Of a stretch of DNA of 45,812 nt, positions 43,901 to 45,812 are shown piece after piece (position 1 is the first letter of the stretch; the number at the start of each line of letters is the position of its first letter). The translations under genes were made by a program, and so were the position numbers. The stretch is taken from positions 1-45,812 of the forward strand of contig JAHHTP010000012.1 in the NCBI GenBank assembly GCA_020024615.1, given 5' to 3'. Source of the DNA: Oscillospiraceae bacterium (lineage in GTDB: Bacteria > Bacillota > Clostridia > Oscillospirales > Ruminococcaceae). A model generated the notes under the pieces. The model did no database searches and had not been told where the DNA came from. It worked only from the letters and a program-made list of their open reading frames with translations.

Positions 43901-44313
43901 AGCGCTTCGTCAAAGGTGCGCTCCACATATTCCAAACCATAGCAGTAGTCCAACCACTGGATAAATTCAAACAGGGCACGCAAGGAGGCCAGCGCATCGC
44001 TTTTCTGTACGCTGCGCTCGGTATGTACCGAAAGATTGCCCAGCTTGATGATAAAGGGCAGTTTGCCCCAGGTGTTATGATCGACCGCAAATCGAAAGGT
44101 AGGCTCATGGATGAGGGATTGCAGGTTGTCCTTATAGGGCATCTGTATGGTGGTATCAGCAGAATAGACCCACTTCACCGCCAGCTCCAGTGCCTTGCGG
44201 CAGCCCACAGCACACATGGCAGGGGCGGAGGAATAGATCTTTTCCGCTTCGATGCAGGCAGGGGAGAAGAGAGCAAATTCTATTTTTGAGGAGAGAAACG
44301 AGAAGTTGGTCAT
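40936..44313 (-). CDS. hsdR: Type I restriction enzyme R subunit (EcoEI-like)
   Basis: 1125 residues. An N-terminal DUF4145-like helical domain (1-140) and a coiled-coil (150-190) are followed by the nuclease (Asp245, then VVEAK with Glu260 and Lys262). The SF2 translocase has MATGTGKT (372-379), IIIDESHRS and MIGRGTRL, and the EcoEI-type C-terminal domain follows. It cuts DNA after translocation when bound to the M2S complex. It is intact and starts about ten bases after the HAD gene. No Type I hsdM is in the window; it is probably beyond the right edge. Confidence 0.93.
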   Translation of the reverse strand: MTNFSFLSSKIEFALFSPACIEAEKIYSSAPAMCAVGCRKALELAVKWVYSADTTIQMPYKDNLQSLIHEPTFRFAVDHNTWGKLPFIIKLGNLSVHTERSVQKSDALASLRALFEFIQWLDYCYGLEYVERTFDEALIPTEKVVVDTQKIKEQESLLDEKEAEIEALRKQVEQMSARYTAEKEQHKQERTFQPEDLSEFQTRKIYIDVDMKQMGWKFTGPDADVQEEYPVEGMAGVIGQMGYCDYVLFGKDGLPLAVVEAKRTSKDPNIGRKQAVLYADCLERKLGRRPMMFTTNGFETYFWDDQSSPQRKVSGVFSKDDLQKLMNRRSERLDLMNIPIDDKITDRYYQKEAIRAVCEQVKQGFRKHLLVMATGTGKTRTASSLTDVLSRGKWVTNILFLADRTALVKQAKDDFKHYLPDMSLCNLCSNKDDRSAHIVFSTYPTILNAIDDTKSKDGRQLFTPAHFDLIIIDESHRSIFKKYRAIFEYFDAVMVGLTATPKTDVDRNTYDFFEMEHGVPTYAYDYETAVYQDHVLVPYYNYEVKTKFLEEGITYDDLSDEDKERYEDDFIEDGLMPDFIPSEKLNKFVFNETTVDIVLQDLMERGIKVAGGDRLGKTIIFAQNKRHAEFILERFNKLYPQYHGTFAQRVICNDAYAQTIIDDFKQPEKEPHIAVSVDMMDTGIDVPQAVNLVFFKKVRSKAKFWQMIGRGTRLCKDLACIDQIDGEYTDKRRFLIFDYCGNFEYFREHKEGYEARETKTLSENIFGKQIKIIASLQESCFAEADYQSWRNEMMDTCRKQVMELQPELIAVKLRMQYVEKYKKQESFISLSEGDKGELLTQIAPIVHSAELDEFAKRFDNFMYGLILAHIEQMPAFKYAKKQLCDTASLLERKASIPQIKEKLPILHEIHTDAFWDANDILLFERVRKELRGLVRFLDEGGGEQKRIITKLTDPIIDHQEGVQLDAAYDFEDYRAKVNRYVNEHGDTLAIYKLTHNIPLSMIDYQELERVLTSELGSKEDYEREFGDTPFGLLVRKIAKLDHDAAMQAFSSFINDQSLNQKQISFVNKIIHHIELNGYMENVAELTKPPFDKPISFVKLFDGKTRTALIAAINQIRENAVQIAVS

Positions 44314-44324
44314 GGTTGGTTACC

Positions 44325-45494
44325 TCATTGGCAGCTATTTAAGCCTTTTTGTACTTTTTTTGCATTTTCAGAGTTTATTTTACTTTTTGATAAAAGCTTT
44401 TGGTAAAATTCTTTTACATCACGATCCCCAAGAATAGAAAAGACCTGACTGTTATTTATTGCAATAGAAAATAAAGTTTCTTTATCATCTTCGCTCCACT
44501 CATTGTAGGCACTTAAATCTTTAATTACTTCGTGCGTCGTTGCAAAACTTCTGCTACCTTCTAATGCAATTATCAAATTGATTTTCTCTCGATCTTCAGC
44601 ATTGCTTTTTTTATCTGCATCTATGGCTTCTTTTTCACACTTATAATAAGTCTCTTCCAGTACCTCGTTCTTTTCCGTCTTATCAATAATGTTTTTGAGC
44701 AAAACATCAATTTCAGAGCCTTCCGAATAATCAGCCGGAACATAGTATTTGATTCTGTCTTCTCGCATCATTTTATAAACTTTTGCTTTATCTTTAGTTT
44801 CCGCATTGTATACGCCTATGGAATGACCGCCGCTCTTATTCACCAATTTCATACATGGTATATCTGTATCGCTATCTCCAATATATACAATATTACGAAA
44901 TGGAACTCTGATTTTTTCCGGAGAAAAATATTCATTAACACCCTGATCGTTAATGTCTAATACACCTTTTTCAATTCTAAATAAAAACTGCGTTTTATTT
45001 GTGTAATTGATCACTTGTGCAGGCCATATTGCCACATTATGCTCATCATAATAAAATGAACTGGCATAAATTTTTTCGAATTCATCAGCCACACAAGTTC
45101 CTTCAATCATTTCTTTAAGTCCAGAAGAAATGATATAATGCTCAACAATGACTCCATGCTTCTGGCCATACTCTCGAATTCGTTTAAACCAGTCTTCCAC
45201 ACCAGGGAAAAGTCTAACTTTCGAACCATATTTTACAAGTTCGTCTCTGGTAAACAATACTTGCCCTTCTGCTTTCTTCTTCATTGTAAACATCCAAGCA
45301 AGATTTTGGTCCATATCATTTTGTTCAGCCAAACCATTAGATTCATCCCAAAAATCCTTTATGTCATATCCTACTGACTGGATATATCCTTGTGCTTGCA
45401 TATCATTAGGAGATAATGTTTTATCAAAATCATAGCAAATAGCAAGTACAGGCTTATCTTCTTTGTGTTTGCGATCAAAAGTTTTCTGTCCCAT
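44325..45494 (-). CDS. HAD-superfamily phosphatase within the Type I restriction locus
   Basis: 389 residues. The HAD motifs are intact: DFDKTLS (nucleophile Asp22 and Asp24), motif II in YIISSG, and GDSDTDIPCM (motif IV). The insert between motifs suggests a C1 cap. The last 130 residues are helical and charged, with no match I recognise. It lies between hsdS and hsdR and is packed against hsdR, so it is probably part of the operon. AAAGGAG lies seven bases before the ATG. A nucleotide or phosphoprotein substrate linked to defence is possible, but this is inference. Confidence 0.8.
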   Translation of the reverse strand: MGQKTFDRKHKEDKPVLAICYDFDKTLSPNDMQAQGYIQSVGYDIKDFWDESNGLAEQNDMDQNLAWMFTMKKKAEGQVLFTRDELVKYGSKVRLFPGVEDWFKRIREYGQKHGVIVEHYIISSGLKEMIEGTCVADEFEKIYASSFYYDEHNVAIWPAQVINYTNKTQFLFRIEKGVLDINDQGVNEYFSPEKIRVPFRNIVYIGDSDTDIPCMKLVNKSGGHSIGVYNAETKDKAKVYKMMREDRIKYYVPADYSEGSEIDVLLKNIIDKTEKNEVLEETYYKCEKEAIDADKKSNAEDREKINLIIALEGSRSFATTHEVIKDLSAYNEWSEDDKETLFSIAINNSQVFSILGDRDVKEFYQKLLSKSKINSENAKKVQKGLNSCQ

Positions 45495-45511
45495 AATATT
45501 CTCCTTTACAT

Positions 45512-45679
45512 TTAAAAATTTTTCAGTAATTTTAACATTTCATAAAGTGTTGCACCTGTTGTTGCCAGTGCCAATTCATTTAACAGCTCCATTTTTTGGC
45601 TGTCGTTTAATTTGCTAAAGGAAAGCAACGCTTTAGCCATATCTTCTTTTGCTTTCAAATAATCCTGTTCACTTGACAT
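45512..45679 (-). CDS. 55-residue helical protein between hsdS and the HAD gene
   Basis: Starts MSSEQDYLKAKEDMAKALLS and is wholly helical, ending LYEMLKLLKNF. AGAGGTG lies before the ATG. It begins 19 bases after the hsdS stop and ends 17 bases before the HAD start, so it is an operon member. Function unknown. Confidence 0.6.
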   Translation of the reverse strand: MSSEQDYLKAKEDMAKALLSFSKLNDSQKMELLNELALATTGATLYEMLKLLKNF

Positions 45680-45698
45680 TCGATTTCACCTCTAATCT

Positions 45699-45812
45699 TC
45701 ACTCAAAATATTCCTGCATCAATGCTTTTTTTAATGTTTCCAGCTTGTTAAGGCTGCGCTGGATGGTTGATTTTGACTTTTCTGTTTGTTCAACAAAAGC
45801 GGCAAATTGATT
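45699..45812 (-). CDS. hsdS: Type I specificity subunit, C-terminal end (runs off the window)
   Basis: The visible 37 residues, NQFAAFVEQTEKSKSTIQRS to KALMQEYFE, are the characteristic final coiled-coil of HsdS. The gene continues beyond 45812. It defines the locus order S, 55-aa protein, HAD, R. Confidence 0.85.
   Translation of the reverse strand, partial: NQFAAFVEQTEKSKSTIQRSLNKLETLKKALMQEYFE

Noticed and set aside
1..45812. CRISPR array
   Set aside because: No series of short direct repeats with regular spacers was seen anywhere; the direct repeats present are the tail scars and are only two copies each.

Overview
The window looks like a piece of a low-to-moderate GC Firmicutes chromosome, most likely a gut Clostridia (Oscillospirales-like). 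The support is protein family content (TPP-controlled thiT-tenA, bacterial rsmI and rarA, single pyrC-pyrF unit, DUF4298, MobV and large serine recombinases of the clostridial mobilizable-element type), strong sigma-A promoters with 17-bp spacers, and Shine-Dalgarno-rich starts. Genus cannot be fixed from sequence reading alone.

Layout. 1-430 holds decayed mobile-element DNA, then a SAM methyltransferase. 1580-3019 is a tRNA region: Gln, His, Arg and Gly on the minus strand from one promoter, then Thr on the plus strand. 3059-22250 is mostly ordinary chromosome: an orphan ABC ATPase, rsmI behind a large protein with three LOTUS-like repeats and a DUF3825-type C-terminus, a pyrC-pyrF unit with a probable PyrR-type attenuator and two coupled membrane microproteins, an esterase-rarA-fucosidase operon, an AzgA-type purine permease, a VWA surface protein, and thiT-tenA under a TPP riboswitch. 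Around 20-22 kb the chromosome becomes ragged: an APH-type kinase, a frameshifted AraC remnant, and a C-terminal scrap of altronate dehydratase.

22.9-45.8 kb is a stacked accessory island. Three copies of the same coding tail (beginning VETV.LLSK and, when complete, ending near EAL.HF.MI) lie at about 23.0, 26.5-26.8 and 34.5-34.8 kb. I recall this tail from the 3' end of rlmD/rumA in Clostridia, a known insertion site for elements with large serine recombinases. The three recombinase genes or remnants in the island (23.1-23.8, 26.7-27.7, 37.0-37.5 kb) have all lost internal segments, and VapE, primase, sigma-factor and one of two MobV genes are broken, so the island looks like accreted, largely immobile elements that kept their cargo.

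The cargo is mostly conflict-related. It includes an undescribed cassette at 24.5-26.4 kb (glycine-zipper membrane protein plus a protein of about 470 aa split by a frameshift), a two-polypeptide BcgI-like restriction-modification system with its own XRE regulator, a DUF262/GmrSD-like protein with an XRE regulator, and the 3' part of a Type I restriction locus in which a HAD phosphatase and a 55-aa protein sit between hsdS and hsdR. The best candidates for something new are the 24.5-26.4 kb cassette, the HAD insert in the Type I locus, and the pyrF-coupled microproteins.
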